The position numbers and the translations under genes are program-made. Shown in pieces: positions 17,270-25,906 of a stretch of 58,940 nt of DNA. The DNA is from Lentzea aerocolonigenes (GTDB taxonomy: Bacteria > Actinomycetota > Actinomycetes > Mycobacteriales > Pseudonocardiaceae). The DNA lies in assembly GCF_000955955.1 (NCBI RefSeq), contig NZ_JYJG01000117.1, forward strand, positions 1 through 58,940. The letters run 5' to 3'. The notes beneath the pieces were generated by a model that was not told the origin of the DNA, did not search any database, and was given only the letters and a program-made list of their open reading frames with translations. Each line of letters begins with the position of its first letter. Within the stretch, counting starts at the first letter, position 1.

Positions 17270-18790
17270 ATGAGCCAGCAGTCGCCCAACGGCCAGATGC
17301 CCACGCCCGTTTCCGGAGTGGACGACGGAGCGCATCGCAGGCTCCGGCCACGGCCCCTGGTGCAGCCGCCGGTCGACCCCGCGTACGCCTCCGCCTTCGG
17401 TCGCCCGGACGGTGTCGACACCGCGTTCGCCGCGCGCGACGTGCCCGTTCCTCCCGTCGAGTCGGCGCCACCGCCTCCCGAGTCGCTGGTCACCGCGTTC
17501 GGCCGCCAGGGCTCGCAGGAACTGTTGCAGCGCCCGCCGCAGCCCGTTTCCGACCCGGACCCGGACATCGACCCCGTCTTCTGGGGTGACAAGCCCGCCG
17601 GTGACCCGTGGCGCGACCCCGCTTCCGGTGCCGTGATCGGTCCGCCCGCCGTGGGTGAGGACCCGCCCGGCGAGTCCGAGGCGAAGCCCGCACCGGGTCC
17701 GCAGCTGAGCGTTCCGGAACTGATCTTCGGCCGTCGCGTGAAGCCGGCCGCCCTGACGTTGCTAGTCGTGGTCGCGCTGCTCGTCGGTGCCGCAGGTGGC
17801 CTCGTGGGCTGGCTGATCGGCCGCGCGGGCAACCCGCTGACCGACTCGACGGTGACGTTGGCCGAGATCGAGCAGGGCAAGGAACGCCCCGCCGGTTCGA
17901 TCTCCGACATCGCCAAGCGCGTGACACCCAGCGTGGTGTCCATCGAGTTCAAGGGCACGAACGTCGCGGGCGTCGGCTCCGGTGTCGTCATCGAGGCCGG
18001 CGGCTACATCCTGACCAACGACCACGTGGTCGCCCCCGCGGCGCAGGACTCGTCGGCCAAGCTCAGCGCCGTCTTCACCGACGGCACACGAGCTCAGGCC
18101 CGCGTCGTCGGCCGCGACCCGAAGACCGACCTCGCCGTGATCAAGGTCGAGGTCACCAACCCGACCGTCCTGCAGTTCGGCAACTCCGACGAGCTCCAGG
18201 TCGGCGACAGTGTGATCGCCATCGGCTCGCCGCTGCAGCTGTCCAACACCGTCACCGAGGGCATCGTCTCCGCACTGCACCGCCCGGTGACGGCGGCGGG
18301 CGAGAACGGCGGCCCCCAGGTCACCTACGACGCGATCCAGACCGACGCGGCCATCAACCCCGGCAACTCGGGCGGCGCGCTGGTCGACTCGCGCGGCGCC
18401 CTGGTCGGCATCAACTCGTCGATCCGCACCGAGACCGGCGGTTCGGTCGGTCTCGGGTTCGCGATCTCCGGCAAGCAGGCCCGCAAGATCAGCCAGGAGC
18501 TGATCCGCAGCGGTCAGGTCAAGCACGCGGACATGAACGTCAACGTCAAGTCCGTGTCCGCGGAGACCTCCGAGGGCGCCCAGGTGCAGAACGTCCCGGC
18601 TGGTGGGGCTGCCGCGGCGGCCGGCATCCAGGAGGGTGACGTGATCACCAAGGTCGGCGACCGCATGGTCCGCAACGCCGCCGAGCTCGTGGTGGCCGTT
18701 CGCGAGCACGAGATCGGGCAAACGGTGCAGGTAGTGCTCGCCCGCCAGGGCCGAGAGCTCAAACTCGACGTAACCCTCAAGAGCGACTGA
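17270..18790 (+). CDS. htrA: HtrA/DegP-type membrane serine protease with PDZ domain
   Basis: A 506-residue envelope protease. Residues 1-160 are a proline-rich cytoplasmic region; a transmembrane helix (about 160-190, [20 protein letters not shown]) anchors it. The trypsin-like domain follows with catalytic His252 (LTNDHVV), Asp287 (KTDLAVIKV) and Ser367 (NPGNSGGAL). A single PDZ domain (about 425-500) contains [19 protein letters not shown]. It would degrade misfolded exported proteins and is a typical SigE-regulon member. GGGGAGAG precedes the ATG. It follows rseA by 65 bases and precedes tatB by 17, making a four-gene stress operon. Confidence 0.95.
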   Translation: MSQQSPNGQMPTPVSGVDDGAHRRLRPRPLVQPPVDPAYASAFGRPDGVDTAFAARDVPVPPVESAPPPPESLVTAFGRQGSQELLQRPPQPVSDPDPDIDPVFWGDKPAGDPWRDPASGAVIGPPAVGEDPPGESEAKPAPGPQLSVPELIFGRRVKPAALTLLVVVALLVGAAGGLVGWLIGRAGNPLTDSTVTLAEIEQGKERPAGSISDIAKRVTPSVVSIEFKGTNVAGVGSGVVIEAGGYILTNDHVVAPAAQDSSAKLSAVFTDGTRAQARVVGRDPKTDLAVIKVEVTNPTVLQFGNSDELQVGDSVIAIGSPLQLSNTVTEGIVSALHRPVTAAGENGGPQVTYDAIQTDAAINPGNSGGALVDSRGALVGINSSIRTETGGSVGLGFAISGKQARKISQELIRSGQVKHADMNVNVKSVSAETSEGAQVQNVPAGGAAAAAGIQEGDVITKVGDRMVRNAAELVVAVREHEIGQTVQVVLARQGRELKLDVTLKSD

Positions 18791-18807
18791 CAAGTAGGCT
18801 GGGACCC

Positions 18808-19185
18808 GTGTTCGACAGCATCGGATGGGCCGAGATCCTCATCATCGTCGTCGCGGGTCTCTTCATCCTGGGGCCCGAACGCCTGCCGTCCGCGGCAGCC
18901 TGGCTCGGCAAGACCGTGCGCCAGGTCCGCGAGTACGCCACCGGCGCGCGCGAGCAGCTCAAGCAGGAGATGGGGCCGGAGTTCGAGTCACTCCGCAAGC
19001 CTCTCGAGGACCTGCGCGAGCTGCGCAACTTCGACCCGAAGCGCGCGGTGACCAAGCACCTGTTCGACGACCCGGAGCCCACGACCAAGTCGAACGGCTA
19101 CCCGACGCCGTCCACACCGCCCGCGCCGGAGCAGCGGCCGCTCGCGCCGGGCGAGCGCCCGCCGTACGACCCAGACGCCACCTGA
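18808..19185 (+). CDS. tatB: Sec-independent (twin-arginine) translocase subunit TatB
   Basis: The 125-residue protein has a short N-terminal membrane helix [18 protein letters not shown], the FILGPERLP hinge typical of TatA/B, an amphipathic helix ([19 protein letters not shown]) and a longer charged-proline tail. The Glu in the membrane helix (WAEI) and the length favour TatB over TatA. TatB recognises folded Tat substrates with TatC; no tatC or tatA is in the window. GTG start, 17 bases after htrA. Its transcript ends at the long hairpin that follows at once. Confidence 0.93.
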   Translation: MFDSIGWAEILIIVVAGLFILGPERLPSAAAWLGKTVRQVREYATGAREQLKQEMGPEFESLRKPLEDLRELRNFDPKRAVTKHLFDDPEPTTKSNGYPTPSTPPAPEQRPLAPGERPPYDPDAT

Positions 19186-19186
19186 C

Positions 19187-19243
19187 AAACCATGAACGGC
19201 GCTTTTGTGGACCTCAGGTCCACAAAAGCGCCGTTCATGGTTT
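19187..19243. terminator. Perfect 28-bp-arm bidirectional hairpin
   Basis: The left arm runs from 19187 to 19214 and the right arm from 19216 to 19243, every base complementary around a single central C. The core half reads CATGAACGGCGCTTTTGTGG. It sits between the stops of convergent tatB and mrp, 1 and 5 bases away. The AAAA/TTTT at the outer ends give a U tract in both directions. Its length and perfection exceed what termination needs, so it may also be a dispersed palindromic element. Confidence 0.85.
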
Positions 19244-19248
19244 TCTGC

Positions 19249-20394
19249 CTAGCGGCCCGCGGGGGAGACGTTCAGCAGACGCCCCGCCAGGCCGCGCGAC
19301 TTCACGGTCAGCTTCTTCGCCACCTCGTTCAGCACCTGAGCGGCTGCCGAGTCCGGCACCGCCTGCACGATCGGCGTGCCCGAGTCGCCGTTCTCCCGCA
19401 GGCGCGGGTCGAGCGGCACCTGGCCGAGCAGCGGCACCTCGGACCCGATGGCCTTGGTCAGCGACTCCGCGACGGCCGCGCCGCCACCGGTGCCGAAGAC
19501 CTCCATGCGCGAACCGTCGGGCATCTCCAGCCACGACATGTTCTCGATGACACCCGAGACCCGCTGACGGGTCTGCAGCGCGATCGACCCGGCACGCTCG
19601 GCCACCTCGGCAGCAGCCTGCTGCGGGGTGGTGACGACCAGGATCTCGGCGTTCGGCACGAGCTGGGCGACCGAGATCGCGATGTCGCCGGTGCCGGGCG
19701 GCAGGTCGATCAACAGCACGTCCAGGTCGCCCCAGAACACGTCCGCGAGGAACTGCTGCAGCGCGCGGTGCAGCATCGGGCCGCGCCACACGACCGGGGT
19801 GTTGCCCGGCGTGAACATGCCGATCGAGATGACCTTCACGCCGTGCGCCTGGGGCGGCATGATCATCTTCTCGACCTGGGTGGGCTTGCCGTCGGCGCCC
19901 AGCATGCGCGGGATCGAGTGGCCGTAGATGTCCGCGTCGACGATGCCGACCGACAGGCCGCGCGCCGCCATCGACACGGCGAGGTTCACGGTGACCGAGG
20001 ACTTGCCGACGCCGCCCTTGCCGGACGCGACGCAGTACACGCGCGTCAGCGAGCCCGGCTGGGCGAACGGGATGACCGGCTCCTCGGTGCCGCCGCGCAG
20101 GGTCTTGCGGAGCTCGGTGCGCTGGGCGTCGCTCATCACGTCCAGATCGACCCGCACGGACGAGACGCCGTCCAACGCCTGAACCGCCGCGGTGACGTCC
20201 TTGGTGATCTTGTCGCGCATCGGGCAGCCCGCGACCGTCAGGAACACGCCCACGACCACAGCGCCGTCGGAGCCCACCTCGACGTCCTTGACCATGCCGA
20301 TCTCGGTGATCGGGCGGCGGATCTCGGGGTCCTGCACACCGGCGAGCGCCTTGCGGACGTCCTCGACGGTGGGGAGGGGCTGCGTGGTGGTCAC
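19249..20394 (-). CDS. mrp: Mrp/ApbC-family iron-sulfur carrier ATPase
   Basis: A 381-residue protein with an N-terminal MIP18/DUF59 domain (VRKALAGVQDPEIRRPITEI; Cys in TVAGCPMR) followed by a P-loop ATPase with deviant Walker A ASGKGGVGKSSVTVNLA, VDADIYGHSIPRM and LLIDLPPGTGD. Mrp proteins carry Fe-S clusters to apo-proteins. The C-terminal CxxC present after ENMS in E. coli Mrp is absent here (ENMSWLEMPDGSRMEVFG), which I believe is normal for actinobacterial members. The GTG start at 20394 faces the divergent MarR gene across ~100 bases. Confidence 0.94.
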   Translation of the reverse strand: MTTTQPLPTVEDVRKALAGVQDPEIRRPITEIGMVKDVEVGSDGAVVVGVFLTVAGCPMRDKITKDVTAAVQALDGVSSVRVDLDVMSDAQRTELRKTLRGGTEEPVIPFAQPGSLTRVYCVASGKGGVGKSSVTVNLAVSMAARGLSVGIVDADIYGHSIPRMLGADGKPTQVEKMIMPPQAHGVKVISIGMFTPGNTPVVWRGPMLHRALQQFLADVFWGDLDVLLIDLPPGTGDIAISVAQLVPNAEILVVTTPQQAAAEVAERAGSIALQTRQRVSGVIENMSWLEMPDGSRMEVFGTGGGAAVAESLTKAIGSEVPLLGQVPLDPRLRENGDSGTPIVQAVPDSAAAQVLNEVAKKLTVKSRGLAGRLLNVSPAGR

Positions 20395-20497
20395 CCGGCC
20401 ATGCTACGTCCGCCGCACGCCTGTACTACCGGCCGGTCACTTGAGAGCACAGGCCCAGGTCGTAGCGGGGCCGGAGCTGTCCGTAACATCGACGTCC

Positions 20498-20965
20498 GTG
20501 CCGGAATCGGGTAGTTCCCGGTTGCCCACCCGTGTCGAGCTAGGGGTGTGGCGATCGTTCCTCCGCGCGCATGCACGGATCACGAGGGTCCTCGAGGCCG
20601 AACTGATTGCTGAGCAGCGCCTTTCGCTCGCGGCGTACGACGTGCTGGTTCAACTGGCCGAGACGCCTTCCATGCGCATGCGCATGACCGAACTCGCCGA
20701 TGCCGTCCTGCTGTCCCGTTCAGGCGTGACCCGCCTGGTGGACCGTTTGGAACGTGCTGGGCTCGTCGGACGCGAACGCGCCGACGGTGATGGACGCGGC
20801 ATCGTGGCCGTGCTCACACCGCTCGGTGCCGAACGCCTGCGCAGCGCGTCCGCCACCCACCTGGCCGGCGTCGCCGAGCACTTCGGGGAGAGCTTCGGGC
20901 CCGGAGAGCTCGAGGCCTTCGGCCGCACGTGTGATCGACTCGCAGCGGACGACCTCTATCCGTGA
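20498..20965 (+). CDS. MarR-family transcriptional regulator
   Basis: A 155-residue winged-helix repressor: dimerisation helix (VWRSFLRAHARITRVLEAEL), then SLAAYDVLVQLAE, recognition helix LLSRSGVTRLVDRLERAGLV and wing RERADGDGRGIVAVLTPLG, which is the usual DxRxxxxxLT wing with changes. It overlaps the NUDIX gene by four bases, so the two are co-transcribed and the regulator may sense a substrate of that enzyme. The GTG at 20498 fits the family N-terminus; no clear ribosome site precedes it, and the message may be nearly leaderless. Confidence 0.9.
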   Translation: MPESGSSRLPTRVELGVWRSFLRAHARITRVLEAELIAEQRLSLAAYDVLVQLAETPSMRMRMTELADAVLLSRSGVTRLVDRLERAGLVGRERADGDGRGIVAVLTPLGAERLRSASATHLAGVAEHFGESFGPGELEAFGRTCDRLAADDLYP

Positions 20966-21360
20966 TCACCGTGGTGGGACTTGTGCACGTCGAGGCTGGC
21001 CGCCTCCTCGTTGTGCGCTCACGCAACAAGAAGGCCTTCTACCTTCCCGGCGGCAAGATCGAGGCCGGCGAGTCCCCTGCGGACGCCCTCCGCCGGGAGG
21101 TGCGGGAGGAGCTCGGGATCTCGTTGGAGGACCCGGCCGTGCTGAAGCGCTACGTCGCACCCGCGTACGGCGAGGGCGAGGGGGCGATCGTCGACATGAC
21201 GTGTTTCACCGCTCAGTTGCTGGGTGTGCCGCAGCCGACGAGCGAGATCGCCGAGCTGACCTACGTGACGCGCGACGAGTACCGGTCGCACGTGGAGACA
21301 GCGCCCGCGATCCACGAGGTCCTGTCAGACCTGGTCGCGAGTGGACAGATCAGGACGTGA
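20962..21360 (+). CDS. NUDIX hydrolase
   Basis: A 132-residue enzyme with a complete Nudix box, GGKIEAGESPADALRREVRE followed by ELG, carrying the metal-binding glutamates. The N-terminal strand reads VVGLVHVEAGRLLVVRSRN and the PGGK lead-in is intact. NUDIX proteins hydrolyse nucleoside diphosphates linked to another group; the substrate cannot be named from sequence. GTG start overlapping the MarR stop. The 3' end overlaps the convergent hypothetical gene by 11 bases. Confidence 0.92.
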   Translation: MITVVGLVHVEAGRLLVVRSRNKKAFYLPGGKIEAGESPADALRREVREELGISLEDPAVLKRYVAPAYGEGEGAIVDMTCFTAQLLGVPQPTSEIAELTYVTRDEYRSHVETAPAIHEVLSDLVASGQIRT

Positions 21361-21805
21361 TCCGGCGCACTTCCGCCATCACCTGTTCGTCCACATCGGT
21401 CGTCGCGCGGTCGTCGTACTCCAAGATGTCGTACTCGTCATCGAGCCGCGCCAGCTCCTCTGCCGCGGGAAGGCCGTGCCCGAACCTGTCGTGCACCCAC
21501 GCGGCCAGCTCTCGCGCTGACAGCTCTCCGGCGAGCGTCCGCCGGGCCATCAGCCGCAAGCCCAGCGCCTTGCCTTCGTTGCTGTTGTGCTCGTGGTGAT
21601 CCAGGCCGAGCTCCAGCAGAGCGTCTCCCAGCAGCGGCTGGATCTCGTCCCACGGGCGGCGCAACGAGACTCCGGCGAGCGCGCTCACCCCAGGACCGTC
21701 GATCCCCGCGACCACCAGGTCGCAGGCGGCGAGCACCACGTCGCCATCAGACCTCTCGCCCAGGTGCCACAACGCGACCAGGTCCCGGAACTCCTCGACC
21801 GTCAC
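21350..21805 (-). CDS. Hypothetical acidic helical protein
   Basis: A 151-residue soluble, acidic, mainly helical protein (EEFRDLVALWHLG, SARELAAWVHDRFGHG, ELARLDDEYDILE). No family is recognised. It starts with GTG inside the end of the DUF1003 gene (four-base overlap), so it is expressed from the same operon as DUF1003 and the CBS/MgtE-N protein. The ending RFGHG...LARLDDEYD resembles small proteins found beside immunity or stress genes, but this is too weak to call. Confidence 0.65.
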   Translation of the reverse strand: MTVEEFRDLVALWHLGERSDGDVVLAACDLVVAGIDGPGVSALAGVSLRRPWDEIQPLLGDALLELGLDHHEHNSNEGKALGLRLMARRTLAGELSARELAAWVHDRFGHGLPAAEELARLDDEYDILEYDDRATTDVDEQVMAEVRRITS

Positions 21806-22287
21806 GGGCGCACCTTGCGGGTGTTGTTCTGCTCCTTCACCAGCTTCTCCAGCTCACCCCGGATGAAGTCGCGCGTCGCCACCTCACCGAGCGCCAGCCG
21901 CACCGCCGCCAGCTCCCGCGCCAGGTACTCGGTGTCCGCCTTGGTCTGCGCCGCCCGAGTCCGGTCCTCCTCCAGCGACACCCGGTCCCGGTCGTCCTGC
22001 CGGTTCTGCGCCAGCAGGATCAGCGGCGCCGCGTAAGCAGCCTGCGTCGAGAACGCCAGGTTCAGCAGGATGAACGGGTACGGGTCCCATTGCAGGGTCA
22101 CCGCGAAGAGGTTCAGCACGATCCACGCGATGACGATCAGCGTCTGCCAGAACAGGAACTTCCCGGTCCCGAGGAACCGCGCGAGCCGTTCGGAGAACTG
22201 CCCGAACGAGTCCGGGTCGATCGAGAGGCGGAAGCCACGTGGCTCGCGCGGTTGGTCGAGTCTGCGCCGCGGCAGCAGTTCAGGCAT
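21802..22287 (-). CDS. DUF1003 membrane protein
   Basis: A 161-residue protein with two transmembrane helices: FLFWQTLIVIAWIVLNLF (about 44-61) and PFILLNLAFSTQAAYAAPLI (about 70-90). It ends with RQDDRDRVSLEEDRTRAAQT and a long coiled coil. These are the hallmarks of DUF1003. M. tuberculosis has a similar membrane protein (Rv1231c, from memory) next to Rv1232c, as here. It overlaps the upstream gene by 8 bases and the downstream gene by 4. Function unknown; association with divalent cation or stress genes is suggested only by context. Confidence 0.9.
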   Translation of the reverse strand: MPELLPRRRLDQPREPRGFRLSIDPDSFGQFSERLARFLGTGKFLFWQTLIVIAWIVLNLFAVTLQWDPYPFILLNLAFSTQAAYAAPLILLAQNRQDDRDRVSLEEDRTRAAQTKADTEYLARELAAVRLALGEVATRDFIRGELEKLVKEQNNTRKVRP

Positions 22288-23533
22288 GGCTCAGTCCCGT
22301 CTCGCGCCAGTTGGCCGGCAGCAGGTGGTCCAGCACGTCGTCCACGGTCACCGCGCCGAGCAGGTGCTCGGCTTCGTCGGTGACCGGGGCGCACACCAGG
22401 TTGTAGGTGGCGAAGTAGCGGGTGACGTCGCTCAGCGAAGCGTCCGGGGGCAGGCGCACGAGCGACGTGTCGAGCACGCCGGCGACCAGATCGGACGGCG
22501 GTTCGCGCAGCAGTCGTTGGATGTGCACGCACCCCAGGTACCGCCCGGTCGGAGTCGCGGAGGGCGAACGGCACACGAAGACCATGGACGCCAGAGCAGG
22601 AGTCAGGTCGGGATTTCGCACTCGTGCCAACGCTTCCGCGATCGTCGCGTCCGGCGTGAGGATGATCGGCTCCGGAGTCATGAGACCGCCGGCGGTGTCG
22701 AACGAGTACTCCAGCAGGCGCCGGACCGGTGCGGACTCCTCGGGTTCCATCAGCTCCAGGAGTCGATCCTTGGTGCCCTCGGACAGTTCGCCCAGCAGGT
22801 CGGCCGCGTCGTCCGGGTTCATCGCCTCCAGGATGTCCGCGGCCCGTTCCTCGTCCAGGTGCGACAGGATGTCCTTCTGGTCCTCTTCGGACAGTTCTTC
22901 GATGACGTCCGCGAGCCGCTCGTCGTCCAGAGCATCCGCGACCTCGTGCCGGCGCTTCGCCGGCAGCTCGTGCAGTGCGTGGGCCACGTCGGCGGCGCGC
23001 ATGCCCTCGAAGACCGCGACGAGCTGTTGTGCGCCCTGCGGCTGGCCCGCGATCTCGTTGACGCTCAGGCCGCCGACGTCCTCCCAGCGGAACACCTGGG
23101 TCGGGCCCTTGAAGCCGAACCTGCCGGTGCGCTGCCGCGCCGCCACCTTGATCATCCGCCAGTCGCGGGTGCGGGTCAGCTCCATCGCGGCGTCCACGAC
23201 GACCGCCGTGCTGCCGTCCTCCAGCTGGATCTTGGCGTCGAGCACCTCGCCGATCACCAGCACCTCGTTGACGCGCTGGTGGAACGGCCGCAGGTTCACC
23301 GAGCCGGTCGCGAGCGTCACGGCGTTCGGCTCGACCGAGGTGAGCCGCAGCATCGGTACGAAGATCCGGCGGCGGGTCACCAGTTCCACGACCATGCCCA
23401 GCACGCGGGGCGGCTGGCGGTCGATCCGGAGACTGATCACGACGTCGCGGGCCTTGCCGATCGGTTCGCCGTCGGGGCCGAAGACGGGAAGTCCGGCCAG
23501 CTGAGCGATGTAAACCCGGTTCACAGCCACCAC
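22280..23533 (-). CDS. PRC-barrel/MgtE-N/CBS-pair cytosolic protein
   Basis: A 417-residue soluble protein. Residues ~1-170 contain two PRC-barrel-like halves (LPVFGPDGEPIGKARDVVI). Residues ~210-320 match the MgtE intracellular N domain with its superhelix repeats (LHELPAKRRHEVADALDDE, LGELSEGTKDRLLELME). Residues ~330-410 form a CBS pair ending LLGAVTVDDVLDHLLP. No membrane channel domain follows, so this is the sensor half of an MgtE-type magnesium channel without the pore, as in M. tuberculosis Rv1232c. It heads the operon with DUF1003; that membrane partner may be relevant. GTG start. Confidence 0.88.
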   Translation of the reverse strand: MVAVNRVYIAQLAGLPVFGPDGEPIGKARDVVISLRIDRQPPRVLGMVVELVTRRRIFVPMLRLTSVEPNAVTLATGSVNLRPFHQRVNEVLVIGEVLDAKIQLEDGSTAVVVDAAMELTRTRDWRMIKVAARQRTGRFGFKGPTQVFRWEDVGGLSVNEIAGQPQGAQQLVAVFEGMRAADVAHALHELPAKRRHEVADALDDERLADVIEELSEEDQKDILSHLDEERAADILEAMNPDDAADLLGELSEGTKDRLLELMEPEESAPVRRLLEYSFDTAGGLMTPEPIILTPDATIAEALARVRNPDLTPALASMVFVCRSPSATPTGRYLGCVHIQRLLREPPSDLVAGVLDTSLVRLPPDASLSDVTRYFATYNLVCAPVTDEAEHLLGAVTVDDVLDHLLPANWRETGLSHA

Positions 23534-23548
23534 AACGTCCAGGCTAGA

Positions 23549-24388
23549 TCAGGTTCTGGCCGCCCACCCGGCGATCTCGGCGCAGATCACCGCTAGATCC
23601 TCCAAGTCCTCTTCCAGACACCAAATCCAGTTCGCGATCGCGCGGTAGAACGTCCAGTCCCGCGCCTTCGCGACGTCCAGCTCACCGGCGTCGCACAGCG
23701 CGAGGAACCGGTCGTTCAGCCCTCTGCGACCCTCCAGCTCGTCGAACCTGTTCCACAGCAACGGGATCATGCCGTACTCACGATCACCCGAGAGCGGCTT
23801 CGGGTCGATCATCAGCCATGGTTCGCGGTCGCCGTGCAGCACGTTCTCGTAGTGCAGGTCCTCGTTCACCAGGGTGGTGCCCATGGGCCTGTTGTCAGCA
23901 ACGTCACGTGCGGCGTCGAGCAGTTTGCGCGGTATCGCCGGGTGATCGCGCAGCTCACCTTCGAACCTGCGGATCTCGTCGGGAGCCTTCAGGTCGCGAT
24001 GGCGCCGCAGCATCGAGCCGATCACGTCGACGGCCGTCTCGATCGGCTCGTGGTTCAGCGAGCGGGTGTGGTCGAGGCGTTCGAGCAGCAGCGCGCCGAG
24101 CTCCTCGTCGTGGTCGAGCAGCCGGACCGCACCCTCCCCGTCGTAGAGGCGCAGAGCCAGTGGTTCGTTCTCGGTCTCGCTGCCGACCCAGGTGATCTTG
24201 AGCGCCGCCGGGTGCCCGTCGGCCTGCCGGACCGGGAGGACGATGGCGCACATCCCGTTCAGCAGAGGACCGTCCGGGGTGAGGCGCCACCGCGAGCACG
24301 CCTTCGTGGCCAGCTTCGGCAGCGAGGCCACCCACTCGTCCGCGCGGTCGCCGAGAACTCTCCCGAAGCCTTCGGGGACGGTGATCAT
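23549..24388 (-). CDS. APH(6)/hydroxyurea-type phosphotransferase
   Basis: A 279-residue kinase-fold protein of the streptomycin 6-phosphotransferase/hydroxyurea phosphotransferase group. Visible are the ATP-lobe Lys region (HPAALKITW), ENEPLALRLYDGEGAVRLLD, the catalytic loop NEDLHYENVL (Asp and Asn) and the metal-binding Asp of WLMIDPKPLSGD. Members inactivate streptomycin-like aminoglycosides or phosphorylate unknown small molecules. The gene overlaps the upstream 112-residue gene by ATGA, so they form a two-gene unit. Whether it gives resistance cannot be told; chromosomal actinomycete copies are often cryptic. Confidence 0.87.
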   Translation of the reverse strand: MITVPEGFGRVLGDRADEWVASLPKLATKACSRWRLTPDGPLLNGMCAIVLPVRQADGHPAALKITWVGSETENEPLALRLYDGEGAVRLLDHDEELGALLLERLDHTRSLNHEPIETAVDVIGSMLRRHRDLKAPDEIRRFEGELRDHPAIPRKLLDAARDVADNRPMGTTLVNEDLHYENVLHGDREPWLMIDPKPLSGDREYGMIPLLWNRFDELEGRRGLNDRFLALCDAGELDVAKARDWTFYRAIANWIWCLEEDLEDLAVICAEIAGWAART

Positions 24389-24723
24389 GCGCTGAACTCC
24401 AGGCGGTACACGGCTTCCCACTCCGGTTCGGTGTTCAGGCGCGCGGTCTTCAGCGCCTGCGTCGTCTCCTCGTCGGGCTCGGTCAGCGTCGCCACGGCCT
24501 GGGCGTCGATGAGGTGCGAATGCGTGCTCGGGGAGCGCACGGTGACGGTGACCTGCGCCTGGTCGGTCAACCCCGGCACCTGCTGTTCGCTGCCGCCGGT
24601 GATGACCCACAGCGCGTCGTCACGCCAGTGCGCGTGCACGAGACGGGGTTCGTGGCCGGGGGAGCTGATCCAGACGGCGGCTGCCTTTCGCAGCGCCGCG
24701 TCCAGTACTCGAGTGATCTCCAC
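24385..24723 (-). CDS. Small protein, possibly FMN-binding split-barrel-like
   Basis: A 112-residue protein that opens with a helix (LDAALRKAAAVWI) followed by strands HEPRLVHAHWRDDALWVITGG and QVTVTVRSPSTHSHLID. The order resembles pyridoxamine-phosphate-oxidase-like split barrels that lack flavin contacts, but no signature confirms it. It is translationally coupled (four-base overlap) to the APH(6)-like kinase gene and divergent from the CitE-type lyase gene. Function unknown. Confidence 0.6.
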   Translation of the reverse strand: MEITRVLDAALRKAAAVWISSPGHEPRLVHAHWRDDALWVITGGSEQQVPGLTDQAQVTVTVRSPSTHSHLIDAQAVATLTEPDEETTQALKTARLNTEPEWEAVYRLEFSA

Positions 24724-24806
24724 CGGTTCAGCGTGCCAGGGTTTGTGAAACGGGACTCAGCGAATATGCGCCCGGAGATGATGCGTGCCACTGTGGCGCA
24801 CATAGT

Positions 24807-24818
24807 TACCGGCCGGTA
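24807..24818. promoter_or_regulatory. 12-bp palindrome before the CitE-type gene
   Basis: TACCGGCCGGTA is a perfect palindrome immediately before the GAGGAGGT ribosome site of the lyase gene (GTG 24834). A related inverted repeat, TTAACCGG...CCGGTAAC, lies before the acyl-CoA dehydrogenase gene. Candidate operator of a shared repressor; inference. Confidence 0.4.
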
Positions 24819-24833
24819 CGAGGAGGTACTCCA

Positions 24834-25793
24834 GTGGTCGACCAGCAGCGTCCCCGTCGCTCGTGTCTGGCGGTTCCAGGTTCGAGCCAGAAGATGATCG
24901 ACAAGGCGCGCACGCTGCCGGCGGACCAGGTGTTCCTGGACCTGGAGGACGCCTGTGCGCCGCTGGCCAAGCCGGACGCCCGCAAGACGATCGTCGCGTC
25001 CCTGAACGAAGGCGGCTGGGGCGACAAGGCCCGCGTCGTGCGCGTGAACGACTGGACGACGGAGTGGACCTACCGCGACGTCACCGAGGTCGTCGAGGGC
25101 GCCGGTGCGAACCTCGACTGCATCATGCTGCCGAAGGTGCAGACGCCCGAGCAGATCGTCGCGCTCGACTTCCTGATCACGCAGATCGAGAAGACGATGG
25201 GCTATGAGGTCGGCAAGATCGGCATCGAGGCGCAGATCGAGAACGCGCTGGGACTGAACAACGTCAACGCGATCGCCACCGCGTCCCCGCGCGTCGAGAC
25301 GATCATCTTCGGCCCGGCGGACTTCATGGCGTCGATCAACATGAAGTCGCTCGTGGTCGGTGAGCAACCGCCCGGCTACGACGTCGGCGACGCCTACCAC
25401 TACATCCTGATGCGGATCCTGATGGCCGCGCGGGCGCACGACAAGCAGGCCATCGACGGCCCCTACCTGCAGATTCGCGACGTCGACGGCTACAAGCGCG
25501 TCGCCGGCCGTTCCGCGGCGCTGGGCTTCGACGGCAAGTGGGTGCTGCACCCCGGCCAGATCGACGCGGCCAACGAGGTGTTCAGCCCGAAGCAGGACGA
25601 CTACGACCACGCCGAGAACATCCTCGACGCGTACTCCTACTTCACGTCCGAGGCGGGCGGCAAGCGCGGCGCGGTGATGCTCGGCGACGAGATGATCGAC
25701 GAGGCGTCGCGGAAGATGGCTCTGGTGATCTCGGGCAAGGGTCGTGCCGCGGGTATGTCGCGCTCGAACATCTGGACCCCGCCGGAGGACTGA
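24834..25793 (+). CDS. HpcH/HpaI aldolase, CitE/malyl-CoA lyase type
   Basis: A 319-residue TIM-barrel lyase acting on acyl-CoA thioesters such as malyl-CoA or citramalyl-CoA. Motifs: RSCLAVPGSSQKMIDKA, VFLDLEDACAP (metal-binding Glu/Asp), IMLPKVQTPEQI, IGIEAQIENALGL, IFGPADFMASI and GKWVLHPGQIDAANEVF. The length and the DYDHAENILDAY tail match the L-malyl/beta-methylmalyl-CoA and CitE-like group used in acyl-CoA and dicarboxylate metabolism, not the citrate lyase complex (no CitD or CitF nearby). An acyl-CoA dehydrogenase lies 0.9 kb downstream on the same strand, and a similar pair occurs in other actinobacteria. GTG start with GAGGAGGT. Confidence 0.9.
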   Translation: MVDQQRPRRSCLAVPGSSQKMIDKARTLPADQVFLDLEDACAPLAKPDARKTIVASLNEGGWGDKARVVRVNDWTTEWTYRDVTEVVEGAGANLDCIMLPKVQTPEQIVALDFLITQIEKTMGYEVGKIGIEAQIENALGLNNVNAIATASPRVETIIFGPADFMASINMKSLVVGEQPPGYDVGDAYHYILMRILMAARAHDKQAIDGPYLQIRDVDGYKRVAGRSAALGFDGKWVLHPGQIDAANEVFSPKQDDYDHAENILDAYSYFTSEAGGKRGAVMLGDEMIDEASRKMALVISGKGRAAGMSRSNIWTPPED

Positions 25794-25804
25794 TCCCGTT
25801 ACGG

Positions 25805-25888
25805 ATTGTGCGCTACTTCACCCCAACTATTACTGGACGTGTTCGACCGTCACAGGTTGCGTTCAAAACGGGTGAAGTGGCGCACAAT
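25805..25888. repeat. Inverted repeat around the 3' end of the lyase gene
   Basis: ATTGTGCGCTACTTCACCC (25805-25823) is matched on the opposite strand by GGGTGAAGTGGCGCACAAT (25870-25888) with one mismatch, around a 46-base loop. It sits between the lyase stop and the small zinc-ribbon gene, 19 bases before that start, so it could be a terminator or a pair of operator half-sites. The core GTGGCGCACA also occurs at 24793-24802. Confidence 0.55.
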
Positions 25889-25906
25889 CAGTGACAGGAG
25901 TTTGCG

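Noticed and set aside
19249..20394. Mrp lacking the C-terminal CxxC as a defective carrier
   Set aside because: I believe actinobacterial Mrp proteins generally have MPDG-like sequence here, so this is a family feature, not a lesion.
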